Origin: Polytrichum commune
Taxonomy: Eukaryota > Streptophyta > Polytrichopsida > Polytrichales > Polytrichaceae
Reading direction: 5' to 3'
Assembly: GCA_950295325.1 (NCBI GenBank)
Contig: OX485803.1
Location: 21,700,001 to 21,764,000 of the forward strand
Length of the DNA: 64,000 nucleotides
In this document: one piece after another, positions 45,921-57,980 of the stretch
How positions within the stretch are numbered: position 1 is the first letter of the stretch
Layout of the letters: each line of letters starts with the position of its first letter
The notes under the pieces: model-generated
Seen by the model: the letters and a program-made list of their open reading frames with translations, nothing else
The model's database searches: none
What the model was told of the DNA's origin: nothing
Position numbers and translations under genes: made by a program

Positions 45921-46719
45921 GTTAGTATTCATCGTATCAAGTGCAATTTGTTTTATATTTGAATTAAATTTAGCTGATTTGGGACTGTGTCGATGGAGTT
46001 TGACCTTCAATGCTGATGTTTGCTGATGTTTAACGTAGTTGGTCTTTTCTTGGAAGCCTCAATGTATGTGAGAGGGGCCATTGTGTTTTTTTTTTCTTTT
46101 GTGTTTTGGTACATTTAAAGGTGAGTTTCTTGCTGGCAAGTCAGTTTGTAGTCTTAAGAAGCTCTAGAATGTGTTTCTATGTCTGTCTGTGATCTGTCTG
46201 TCTGTCTGTCTCTTGGCAGCTAAGTTTATTCTTTTTTGAAGCCGAGTTAGTCTTTGTCATTGTGCCTGTGCGAGTTAAGCGTTTCTTTTTTGAGGTGAAA
46301 ATCACGAGGTTCACAGTTAATCTTGGCGTGAGGTGCTGCAAGTGTAGTTATCTGCAGAAGGTAAAGATATTCGGTAGATCGTACATTGAGTTCTAAGCAT
46401 TTGAGGAAAAGACCTAACTCTTAGGACAAATCGCCCATTGAAGTAGCCGAAGAGAGAAAGGCGACCAAGCTTTAGGAATTTAAAGTACTTTGGTTTCTTG
46501 CGAACAGCAAGTGGTTCATTCTTGATACATAGTTGCAGTGGAGATAGAATCATGTATGCATGGGAATGAATGATCATAATGTGGGAATAAGGTTATGATG
46601 AAATTTGAGAGTGTTGAAGTGTAGCTGTAAGTGGTCAGCATGACTTATCATTGCACATTGGGCGTCATTTTTTAGGTTCAGAAGCTAAACAGGTGGTAGC
46701 TCAGGTGAAGGCAACGACA

Positions 46720-49700
46720 ATGGGAAAAAGGAAGGTATCCCACACTTCAGACGGTGAAATTGACACAGTTAAAGACGAATTTGAAGATGGAGTTAAAGAT
46801 GGAGTGGACATGGAAGGAGATGTGAGCATGAAATCGATTTCTGAAGGCGGTGATGAGGAGAGTGCTGCTGAGGTGAAAGTGATCGGAGAGATCCTTAAAA
46901 AGTCAGGAGGGAATGGCAAGGCGGATAAAAAACTCTATGAAGCCTTCGAAGTGGATGGCAACCGCTATGAAATTGTAAGAAACTTGCCCCACGCCATAAC
47001 ATATAAGCCTCTTATTATTTCCCTTTCTCAAGTGAAAAGTCCTTCACTTGATCTGTGGAAATTTTGTGGTAACGCTGCACATGGTTCGTTTGAGGAACAT
47101 ATTGCTAATTTCATCAGCACATAAGTGGTTTTTGGTTTTGATGTACAATTAATTTTCCCAGTACCTGATTCCAATTTTTTTGCAGCTATGTTGTGGAACC
47201 TAATATAACTGTGAGTATTGAAATCTAAGGATTATGTTTTCCTTATCTGTCCTCTTAATGTTCCTAAGTTCCTACAGCTGTTCTGACTGTCCTCACTGAC
47301 CCCAATGTTCTCAAGCGAAAATTTTAGTCGATTTAAGTACGAATTTGTGAAAATTTCTTTGGCAAAGCACATAGTTCGTTTGAGGGATAGGTTGCTAATA
47401 TCATCAGTACATGAGTTCTTTTTAGTCTAAAAATTATGCAATTGATCTTCCAATACCTGAACCATTATATTTTGCAGCGCTCTGTTGGGGAACCCAACAG
47501 AACTTTCAGTATTGAAATTTAAAGGTTGTTTGATGACTGTGTTGATTGCAGGACGACGCCGTTCTGGTTACTCCGGAGAGGAATAGCCAGAAACCATATG
47601 TGGCTATCATCAAGGTTTGTGTGCCTTGACAAATCTTGAATTCTAGTTGGTGGTAAAGAGTTTTGACTTCAAATGTCATCTTAGACTGAGATGATGCCAT
47701 TAATGCATCCGAAACATTGATGATTGATCCTCATAAGTTGACGATCAATTGAGTGGAAGTTAGGTTTCTCGATTGATAATGTGTGAGAGTCGAAACCATA
47801 TTATTATTAATCAGTGTTGCTTACATGATAATTTTTCTTCTTGCAGGAGATCAAGATGCTGAAAGATGGAGTTGTCCAAGTGGCAGGTCAGTGGTTATAC
47901 CGGCCAGAGGAAGCCGAAAAGAAAAGTGGAGGCTCTTGGACATCCATAGACTCCCGAGAGCTTTTTTATAGTTTCCACATCGATGAAGTCCCAGCTGAAT
48001 CGGTGATGCACAAATGCCAAGTGTACTTCATCCCACCAAACAAACAATTGCCCCTACGATCGCAACACCCCGGTTTTTTTGTTCGCCGGGTGTATGATGC
48101 GTGTGAGAAGAAACTCTTTAACCTCACTGATAAAGATTATGAGGATCCGATGCAAAAGGAAATCGATCGACTTGTAGAAAAAACACGCAAGGCGCTCGGG
48201 AATTTGCCAGATATTATTGTTGATGGTGGGGATGGGAAAATGGCGGCGGCCTCAATGGATCATGAGGATGTGGCTAGTCCGGAAATGAAAATTAAGAGAC
48301 GCGTACCCGCTAAAAGAACTATTGCGCCCTTGAATGTGAAGATGGAGTTGAATATTAATGTGCCCAAATGCCACATTGATAATACTCCGTTGATGGGAAA
48401 GTCGGCCGATGCCGCAAAAGCTGAGACGCCCAATAGTTGTGTAGGTACGGACGCAGAAGTGTCTACTCTACTCGAGACGCATGGGGTTTTATTGGGCGTG
48501 CATGCCCGAGATCGATGGTTGGAGAAATTAATGCGAACAATTCGAGATGTGTGCGGGGGTGGCAGAGGTTTTAATGTAAAAAATGGGGACGAGGGTGCAA
48601 ATGTTGGTGGAGTAGGAGGAGGAAAGGATGGATTAGCAAGGACGAAAAGCTTCTTGGTAAGTGTTCTAAAATTTCTGGGAAGGGTTTCTTTTGATTTCTC
48701 CTAGTATCAGGTCGAAATCTAGTTTTTAGATAAATTGAAAAACGACTAAGTAGACGAACTTTGAAAACTCTTGGGAGGTGCATCTTGTGATCAGAATCTT
48801 TGATTATGCCAATAAAACGAGGGTTGACGAGCGTCAAAAATGATGTGATGTGACCAACGTCATTGTCAGTGTGATGTAAGGTCATTTCATGTTAACGCTC
48901 TGGGAAAAAACCAAGCAATCAATCAAAACGCGCCACATTGCAAATAAAATAAAGGAAAAAAAAATCACAGCGATAGTTGTCCATCAAGCTGCTTGTCCCG
49001 CTGGAACACACCGGATCAGAGATATGGACATTAGACATCCGGTCTATTTTGAAATTATAATCTTTTGAGAAAGTGTGACTGCAATTGTACCTCAGAGCTC
49101 GATGAGCTCTGCAATCTGTTCCAAACACCCACTTTATTTTGAGAAAATTATCTTTCACCTGTGCAACCCTTAGGGATGGCTTGACTTCCTTCAATGCTGA
49201 ATAACATTGAATATGAATGTACTTTTTTGTTATGTCCACTGTAAGCTGGTGCCTTCAAGCTTACAGTTTGTTACGTGGAAATTCTGACAGGGAGAGGGGA
49301 GCTTAACATGGCCGGAGGTTGCTGACACGGCAGTGGAGGTAGTAAGTGCCGTAGAAAGGTTGAGCCATGACACACCTGGAAATGATCTACACAAACACAA
49401 CCTCAAGATGCGCCAGCTTGATTTCAACATCAAAGTAATGTCCACAAATCAACAGATTCTTGCCAGATTTAGTTTTCTGCAGTCAAACCAATAGCCATTA
49501 TGAAATCGCCAACCATTTTTCTTGAAGATCGAAGGGGTTGCAGTAAGGTTGAGGATAATCGATAAAATAATCGATTAAGTAAGAGTGTTTGCATCTGTTC
49601 AGGAGGAGTAACAGTGGGGAATTGTTTTTCTTCCAAAGAGAAACATATTTCAAGGAGAGTGCAGTTTATTTAATTTTTTTTCATGAATATGGAAATTGCT

Positions 49701-51910
49701 ACAAATTTCGAAGCGGTAAAGTTAGGGTAAGACTCAGTTGATCTGTAAGTTAACCTATATCCGATCATCCAAATGCTAATGCTTGGCTACGACAGTTCTC
49801 AAAACTCTTATGAGGGTAATCAATCACAAGCCACCACCACATACACCTTAACTTTGTTCGCCTAAAAAAATATAGATCTCATCCATGTCGGCATTACATG
49901 ACCCTAGTGAGCAGTTAAATGGACCTGGTCGACTATGGATGCCTTGACCTTAGATTGAAAAGTGGAGATGAGAAAAAAAGGGTTGTTGACAATTTCAGCA
50001 AGTGTATTTCTTCTATGCTGCGTTCTGATGGTGCCTTTCAAACTTTGAGTGCAGAATAACAAAGTACTTGCTCGGAGACTCTTGAGTAAGGAGTTGGAAC
50101 CTGCGACAGTCATCCATATGTCGCCTACTGAACTAAAGGTTGGACATAATTATGGATGTACAAAGTCATTCTACTTTTGTACCACTACCCTAGTTGTTGT
50201 GTCCATGGTCTTCACAATCTTTCACAATATTTCTGGGATGCTATGTGCATTTCCATTATCAACTTAGAGTTAACGTTTTAATATTTCTTTCAACCAGCAA
50301 CCTACTTACAATATATATGGCTTTGAATTGCAGGATGGGTATACATCTGCAGAGAAAACAGTTCAAGAGCCACCTCATCACGAGGAAATGCAGGTAGATA
50401 TAACATAGACATTGTAGATTCAAGTCTTTATCTTCCATTGGAGTATGTCATCTTTTACTAATGAGCTCATAAATTCCTAGTCATCCTTATAGTATTAAAC
50501 TTTGTATACTGAAGTTTGTTTTGGTGTCAGATGGCCAATGTGCGGTGCTCTATTTGCACTCAGAGAGAAGTAGGTATTGTGGACATCATCCATGGTGGTC
50601 ATGGTGATCGCTATCAGGTATGCTTAAAATCAATTAATGTGCTCAAAACTTGCCTGTTGATGTAGGAAAAAAAAATTTGATGTTGGTATGATGGCAGAAC
50701 TAAGGTAACTGGGTCTAGAATGAACACTTCCAACTCTGCACCCACATATACACATGATGAGTATGAGGATTGAGGCTATCGGCATTGTGGAGCTTATGTT
50801 TGAGATCTTATTCATGACCAAAGTGAAGAATTATTCTTGTCTTGAATGATTAAATAGGTCTCCCCTCAATCATGTCAACTATTGAACTCGGAATAGTTAA
50901 CAAATTTTGAGCACTTAGTCCAGTCTCTTCTAAGCACATGGTTTTTTGGTGTGCATTCTTGGAACCACACCTAACCATACACCACTCAAATACAGGCTTC
51001 TGATTAAGATAAGTAGCCAAATTGGTCCCGCTTACCTTATGACAAAATGGAACCTTGGGCTTTGGTAATGAATGTTGGAATGTATCTTTTGAATGTACTG
51101 TGGTAAATATGATACTACTAATTGATTTGTTCAACATTTACATTGGTCTTGTTATTGATATCGGTCCCTGTTGATGAAACTTTGGTTGTTAATTGTATGC
51201 AGTTGGAGTGCCTTAAATGTGGTCATACTTGGTACTCTTCAAGGGACGCCATCTCCTCCTTGGAGATGAATACTTTGGCTACACCAACGGTGGGTATAGC
51301 ACCATGGGCAACTTCAAAATTTGAAGAGGTGGAAAAAGATATTACGAGTCCCCGACCAGCACCTTCTTCACAACCTATGGATACCGCAAGTGGCAACATA
51401 GCCAGCCCAAAACCTAAGGTGTTGTCCACACCTTCATTTAAAAATCACTATGAAGAGGTTGAAAATACCTTATCTGAGAAACTACCCGTTACAAATCCAG
51501 TTGTGAAAGATTATGTGAATATTATTAATGCCTCCGAGACGACTGCAACAGAGAAACATATGGAGGATGATGTAGTGACACCCAGTAATACTCCTGGTCT
51601 TGAGAGTATAAATTCCAGTAGTTGGAACAATATTTCTGCTTCAGAAACTGTGACAATTCCAAATGCTGATTCAGAAATATTGCATTCTTTGGATGTATCT
51701 GTGCATTCTCCTGATAAAACAACGACTCTAGTGGGGATAGATGATGTATCCACGGAGTATGGAAATGGCCATTTTCATCCGTTGGAACATCAAGAATCAA
51801 CTGTAGCTATAATTCGCTCTGTTTCGATTATGGGAGAAGAAGAGACTGTCAGTAAGGTCTCAGTAGAGAGTGTTATTCTGTCGCCTTGTTCTGATACTTT
51901 CAATCTCTGA
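46720..51910 (+). CDS. BAH domain / TFIIS-like / zinc-ribbon chromatin protein (AIPP3/BDT1-like)
   Basis: Predicted nuclear chromatin reader. By-eye coding exons: 46720-46974, 47552-47614, 47847-48656, 49291-49434, 50055-50138, 50334-50393, 50531-50617, 51203-51910; 2211 nt, 736 aa, all phase 0. The acidic N-terminus (EIDTVKDEFEDGVKDGVDME) is followed by a BAH domain (about residues 80-225) with VLVTPERNSQKPYVAIIKEI, VAGQWLYRPEEAE, RELFYSFHIDEVPAESVMHK and FFVRRVYDACEKKLF. The TFIIS-middle-like region (about 315-452) has HARDRWLEKLMRTI, KMRQLDFNIK and ARRLLSKELEPATVIHMSP. A zinc ribbon has CSIC (478-481) and CLKC (504-507). The last exon is a Ser/Thr/Glu-rich tail. The order matches Arabidopsis AIPP3/BDT1, a reader linked to repressive marks and transcription control. 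The start is the first ATG after the UTR intron that opens the conserved frame. Confidence 0.85.
47186..47210 (+). other. possible 25-nt poison microexon in BAH-gene intron 1
   Basis: Flanked by ttttttgcag and gtgagt, both good plant splice signals. It is 25 nt long (not a multiple of 3) and in the reading phase of exon 1 it introduces an immediate TAA. A related, damaged copy lies about 290 bp downstream in the same intron (about 47371-47527). Skipping it gives the conserved protein, so if used it would produce a truncated product. Confidence 0.3.
50690..51050 (+). repeat. dispersed repeat R1 in BAH-gene intron 7
   Basis: Contains aacacttccaactctgcacc, ctcaatcatgtcaactattg, caaattttgagcactt, ttcttggaaccacacctaac, caccactcaaatacagg and aagataagtagcc, the same series as the other R1 copies. 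Same strand as the gene. Confidence 0.65.
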
Positions 51911-54900
51911 AATGTGAAGTAACACCACTTTGTATATATTGGAGGTAAATGTTTTTTATGGTACCCAGAACTGGTCTTGCATGTTTTGTAGTAAATCAAT
52001 ACTTCTATTTGATCGTCAGGGAGATTTTCCTATGCAATCACCTGAAGTGTCATTACCAGCACCTTCATTTTCAGCCACAATGGATAGGTTGTTGATGTGG
52101 CTAACCCATTAACAAAGAGGAGCTTAGAAAAATGAAGCTCCTGTAGACCCACACATTGAAGTTTCAAATTGGCTTTTTGAGAATTTTATTAGAAGCTCCT
52201 CTGCTTTACGATGCATTGAATTTTCAAGTACAACTTCTTTCAAAAACTTTAGTGTCTGGAATAAACAGAAAGTCATGTAGAAAAAGCATCATACCAGTCT
52301 GTCTGCATGGTCATATGTTCAAGCACAAGAGCATGAAAGTGCGTGTTTTTTCAAACATGTACACACACTTTTCACCTATGATGGAAAGCTATCATTTTTC
52401 TAAGGGTTAACCAGTCTGGTGGTTAATATATTGATTGTAAATAGCTTTGATAAACGATTTTCTGTATAATAGTGAATCTCGAACTAAAAGTGACCTCCTG
52501 TATGAAGTTTCTTAAGTTATGTGTCTCACAAGAAGATGGCTTCAACTTCAATCCCATTCAAATCACAAAATAGTCATATTAACCTACATTGTTTACATCT
52601 GCTATTAGCTTGCTTGAAATATATCAGTGACAACATATTTTTACAAACTCTTATGTGGTTTGCAGATGCATTGGACTGTCCAATGATGTGCCTACTTAAT
52701 TGCAGGTTAGTGAGGTACCAATTTTCATACCGAATGCAGTAGCTGACATAACCAAGATAGCTTCTTCCATGGCATCCTGTGTACAAATTGTTTTGCTGAG
52801 TTTCTATTTAACAGAGTTAGTTAGAAAAATATAAACTACATCAACTCCAATTGTATGACTGCTTTTTAGATAACTCAATTCAAGGTATTTTAGTTAAGCC
52901 CACCTCAACTTTGGAATACAAAAATACCGTTTACAAATTGAATCGATATGGAATCCAATTAAATCTGGATAACCTAGTAAACTTTTAGCGAGAAGATCTT
53001 CAACTTATTAGTATTTCAAAATTTGCTTGTTATTACATTGCACTATTGGACATCCTCAACTCCCCAATAGATTTTTTTGCTAAATTAAGCTACATAATTG
53101 GTCCTATAGGTGTGGGTTACCATTTGGAGTTACATGTTGGTTCAACTTCAATTGACCGCCGGGGGCACCAAGTGTAAAATGTTCTACATATGTGTAATAT
53201 CTGACCTATTTTAAGGGGGACATTTTTTTGGGTCCTACATTTTGAGGACCTTTAATTATGTAATATTGGAATTCAAGTCTTTTGATGGGATGGTATTTTC
53301 ATTGTAATTTTTTGGAGCATTCATATCCATAACTTTATTTATCTTAAGAACTTAAAAATTTATGAAAATCGGACATTTTTCAAGTAATAAAGGCATTTTT
53401 CAAGATTGCAATCTAAGTTCACTCCTACAAATTCACCCAATCCCCCCCCCCACATCTTGCCATTTCCACAATACCAATTCATGACTTACATAAAGATGTT
53501 TTCAGGGTCTTTGCCTTAACAACACCGATACCCACCACTAGAACATGTGTTGTGTGACCTTTGAGTTCTACGACCCCTCTCTTGTGTCTGACACCCACCA
53601 CCTAGAACTTGTGTTATACAACTCTCGAGTTATTCAATACCTCTCTTGTGTGTCTCCTTGTTGCAATGTTTCACAAAAAAGGCCAAACTAGACACATGCT
53701 TGTAATGGGCTCGTACACCCCTCTGAGCTCGCCTCCACAGACCCTTGTTTGCCACATGACACATGAGAGAGAGGATATCAAAATTAGCCCCCCAATAGGG
53801 ATTAGGGAAAGTCTTTTGTACTTCCCAAAGGACTCATGAATGAAATTTACCTCACTTGTTGGAATGACAAGATAGAGATTATTTTCATAAGGAAAATATC
53901 ATAAAGTCTACCTAAGGTCTAGATAACAATTTGGCCTCTGTTGGTAATTGCAAAATATTATCTCAACCAACTTTTGATTTTTCTCTTGGAATATTTGTAC
54001 ACATACGTTAGTTGTAATATTTTCTTTAAAAAATCCTAATAACTAATAGGTTAATTTTTTTTGGCATAAGCATTAGGTATAGATGCTATCCTTAATTATA
54101 ATTCTATTATATTTTTTTACTTTTGAAATATAATTAGCCACCCTATGCTATATTCCACCCCCTTTTGGAAAATATTGGAAGTGCAACCCCTATAAATGGA
54201 AAACATTGAATTTTTCATCATATAACATATATAATTAGTATGCACATAAGGAATAGAAAATAATTTGCTTGCTAAATATGATATTATCGGTGAGCGTTTA
54301 TAGTAACTTGTAACTCCAAATGATACTACCCATACTAATAGGAATTGTTGTAACCCCATCCTATTGACTCAGTATATTTTATCATATGCATCAATTCCTT
54401 GCAATCTTAGGGTTAAGCATAGCTAACCTACTTGATAAGCTCAATGCACACAATTCCAACAAGCTTGTTAATTCCATTGTCTAAACCCGTCACCAACAAT
54501 CATATGTGTCAAAGTATTGGCAATAGGCAAAGGACAAGGTGACTTCGGTGGCAACCACTACAACTTCAGTCTTTTTGGGGGATGAGTTTTTGATTTTGGG
54601 GGTGTTGCTTTATGGGCGCTACGAAGGCAACACTTTGGCACACCAAGAACGAAACTGGCAATAATTTGAGCCACTCTGGGAATTCTTGCAACAACCACAA
54701 TCTGGCTCCTTTTCAAACTATAGCTAGAGGTTGGGTCTAGGGTTGTAAGGAGTCGGATATGGGTGCACACATGTTAGTTGAAAGGCCAAGAATTAAGCAC
54801 TTTTTGAGTGTTTGCTTTAAGGTTCAACTTTTTTTCTTTTGTCTTTCATGTAGTTGTCTTGATTTCATGCATGTGTGAATATGATGCAGATTTGAGTCTC

Positions 54901-56070
54901 AAGGTAAGTTTGATGTCATTTGAAGTTAGGCACTCTGGCATTTTGTGTCAAAGGTTTTTTTGTCATTTAGGCTAAAGTCTGCACCCGTTTGGTTTGGCCA
55001 AGGTTTGCACTCATTTGTTTCGGCCATGCTATTGAGTTTCCAATCTTAGACAAAGCATTCACAACGCCTGCCAACGGCTTTGACTCTAAGCTTTAACATT
55101 CCAATTTGCGGACACATTTGGCCACTTGAATGTTCGGCCAAAGTCTTCAAATATTATTCTTTGCAATCTAGCCACACATTTAATATATATTCTTTTGCAA
55201 CCACTTTTTAAAATTACAAGACCAACTTTTGATTCTCGTGGAAAGCTCAAGAGTATGTTATTTGGCTAACAACCCAACTCATATATTTGCTTGACCATTT
55301 TTACTCTTCAATGGTTTTATTTTGCCAAAGATTCTATAAGGTATGAGCCAACAACCAATGTTGCTCTCCGCTGAAGTTCCACACTTAGTCTCAGCTCATA
55401 TGGCTCAAGCCTTCTTTTGACTATTCGCAAGCAATTTTGCATGTTAAGTTAGACCTATTACTATTATATTACTGTGTAGGTCACTAGGTACAAGTCGGTG
55501 ACATGTTGTAGAGGCACGGTTGAAGGGCACCTTGGGAATGGTTGAAGGTTCCTAAGGGTTGTGACTAGGCTCTAGAGGCCGCTCCTTGCATCAGTGGGGG
55601 CTCGGCTCAAGGCAAAAGATAGGCTGGGCTAGGCATATATTTAATAGCATGTGGGCTTGTCCACAGCCCTAGACATGTGGCCAACATAATCACTCAAGCT
55701 AGGAGGCGGCCAATGGGCGTAGGTAGGTGTGTTTCTAGACAACATTATAGACAAGGAAAGCCACCAAAAAGGTACTAGACACATGGAAAGGTTTGGGGAT
55801 GCCATTAAAAGTCTTATTGAATGTCACTTTTAGATATTCATAGTATATTTAGATTTCATCCAATTTTTTTGGGATCAACCTTTATCATTTTGAAATGCTA
55901 ACCTAAACATATGATTACAATCACAATATTAGTGCCACAGATGGTCTAGCCAACTCAAGTGTTGGTTTGAGCTGCCTCGGCCTTTGATGAAATGGTCCAC
56001 CTACTAATGCAGGTGGTACCACCAACCCTTGTCCGAGAAGCTCACCTCTTGGATAAAAACCGATCGAATG
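51911..56070. other. gene-free spacer before the Ty3/Gypsy element
   Basis: After the 3' UTR of the BAH gene I find no supported gene. A short tandem duplication is present at about 53530-53660 (acccaccactagaacatgtg and acccaccacctagaacttgt). The rest is AT-rich unique or decayed repeat sequence. Confidence 0.5.
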
Positions 56071-56075
56071 ACCTT

Positions 56076-57756
56076 TGTCACGGTATGCGGCGTCGACGGC
56101 CGCACCTTATCCGTTGGGTTTCATCCATCTAGATTTGGATGGATGAATCTAGATGTGGAGAGGAAGGCTCCTAAGTGAGGAGCTTCTTCCTTGGCTTGGC
56201 ATTCTTGCCAAGTCAAGTCTTGTGAGTTAGTGTGTGGAGAGAGCTTATGTGAGGTGTAGATTGCATGATTTTGCAATAAATCTTGAGTTCTTCTTCCTCT
56301 ACTTACACTCTTGGATTCTCCCTTGGTGGAGTGAGAGATAGCTTGACTAATTTGTGTGCATTTGGAGAGAAATTAGAGCTCTTATGAGTGTTCTACTCTC
56401 TTCCTTCTCACTTGGCAAGAATGTGCACGATTCATTTTTTTTTTCTTCAAATCTTGAGCTCCAACACTCAAGAAAGAGTGTGAGGACAAGTGGTTGCAAG
56501 ATTCTGGAGTGGAGGAAGACAAACATTGCGGATTCACGGAGAAACAAAGAAAAACAAGGTGTGCTTGTGATGTGTGCACATCATTTTGAATTGTGGTGAG
56601 AAATTTCTGAATTTCCCACGGAATTTTGTACCATTTGGTTGCTCACAAGCATGAATTTATGAAGTGGGAAGTGTACAAGCATTTGTGATCTTCAAATGGA
56701 TCAAATTTTTCTTAAAAAAAAAATTTAAAAAAAAATTAAGTGAAGAAGAGGGAGGCGGTGTGCCTCCCTCGACTGCCTGCTCTGCCCGGCAGCTGGTCTG
56801 CTGTTAGTCTGTCGGCGGCTTCTTGCGGCTTCCGGCGGCGGCGACGGCTTTCCTGCCTGCGACCTGCGTGCCTGCCAGCGACCTGCCTGTCTGCCATTAG
56901 CAGTGGCCTGCCTGCCAGCGGCCTGCCAACAGAGGCAGAGGCAGCTGTAGCTGCGTACCGAAAATGATCGGGGAGATTTTTGGGCATAATCAGTTGAGAC
57001 CCTAGTGGTTGCAAGTCAAACCGGTTCGGTGACAATCCTTTTATTTTTATTTTGTTTTTGTCTTTGCTTTAATTAATCAATGCGTTAATGAATTAAAACC
57101 GGACTTTATTTTTTTAATTTAAATAATTAAAAACCGGATTTTTTAATTTTAATTAATTAATTAATTAATTAGTGTTTACTTGCAACTTCTAATCTTTTGT
57201 TTTATCTTTAAGAGGTTAATTTCTTAAGGAGTGAAAAAGACGGATTTTGGTATCAATTGTGTTTTCATTAATCAAGGATACAAGGAAGAACACCTAAACT
57301 TTTATGAAATATTAAAAATACTTGGGATTTCTTTTTAGGGGTTGTGTTGTACGAAATTTCCGAGGGGAATGCCATTGGAGATTGGGTGGCATGTGGAATT
57401 TCCGTTCGGCCTAAAATAAATTATTATTAAGGTCGAATTGTGTTTGTCAACACATATTCCCGGCATTCTTGTGAGGAGGGATTCTTAGATTGTAGTGGGA
57501 AGATGAGAGATGTGTATAGGTAGCATTTCATTTTCTTAAGCAACAGGGGCTCTTCATTTTTGACCACCAACTGCAGGCGGGTGCCAGTTGGTTGCGGTCG
57601 TTTTCAATTTCTGCTTGAATGTTGTTTTGGGGAAGAGGATCCAGTGCTATTCTTGCATTGTTCCTTGTATTTTGTTTTGGTACCTTCCCCTGTGGCGGGC
57701 TGTAGTGCTAGGGTGTTCTGGCACTGCCCCATTTTGTGTAGTCCTAGATTGTGACA
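56076..57756 (+). repeat. candidate 5' LTR of the Ty3/Gypsy element
   Basis: Begins TGTCACGG after acctt, and a matching inverted hexamer GTGACA ends at 57756, giving the TG...CA form. An AATAAA is at 56275-56280, a possible polyadenylation signal. I cannot confirm the end without the 3' LTR, and no standard primer-binding site follows at 57757 (the next bases are gggtattgtggagg). An alternative end near 57248, before ttggtatcaattg, would give an 8-base match to a tRNA-Met primer site but lacks a CA terminus. The start is better supported than the end. Confidence 0.45.
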
Positions 57757-57774
57757 GGGTATTGTGGAGGTGAG

Positions 57775-57863
57775 GTCGGATTAATGACCGACGGGACCTT
57801 TGTTTGTGCACCAAGTGGGCGGTGCTTGTTTTCACTTGTGGTGAGGCTGGGTTAATGACCAGC
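57775..57863 (+). promoter_or_regulatory. twin stem-loops in the Ty3/Gypsy leader
   Basis: Stem-loop 1 pairs GTCGG (57775-57779) with CCGAC (57788-57792) around the loop attaatga. Stem-loop 2 pairs GCTGG (57846-57850) with CCAGC (57859-57863) around gttaatga. Both are preceded by tgag. The stems differ at paired positions yet both remain complementary, while the loop is nearly identical. They lie about 120-205 bases upstream of the gag start, where RNA packaging or dimerisation signals sit in related elements; that role is inference. Confidence 0.5.
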
Positions 57864-57980
57864 AGACCATAAGTTTTGGTGGTGGTTGCAGGTACAGGTT
57901 GCCTTTGACCTTTTTTCTCTTTGTACCTGGATACTAATTCATTTGGGTTGTTGATTCGGTGACCATCCCATTGTGGGTTT

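Noticed and set aside
52020-52110. Possible extra 3' exon of the BAH gene
   Set aside because: There is a plausible acceptor and a short open frame, but the upstream exon already ends in a natural stop and no homology supports it.
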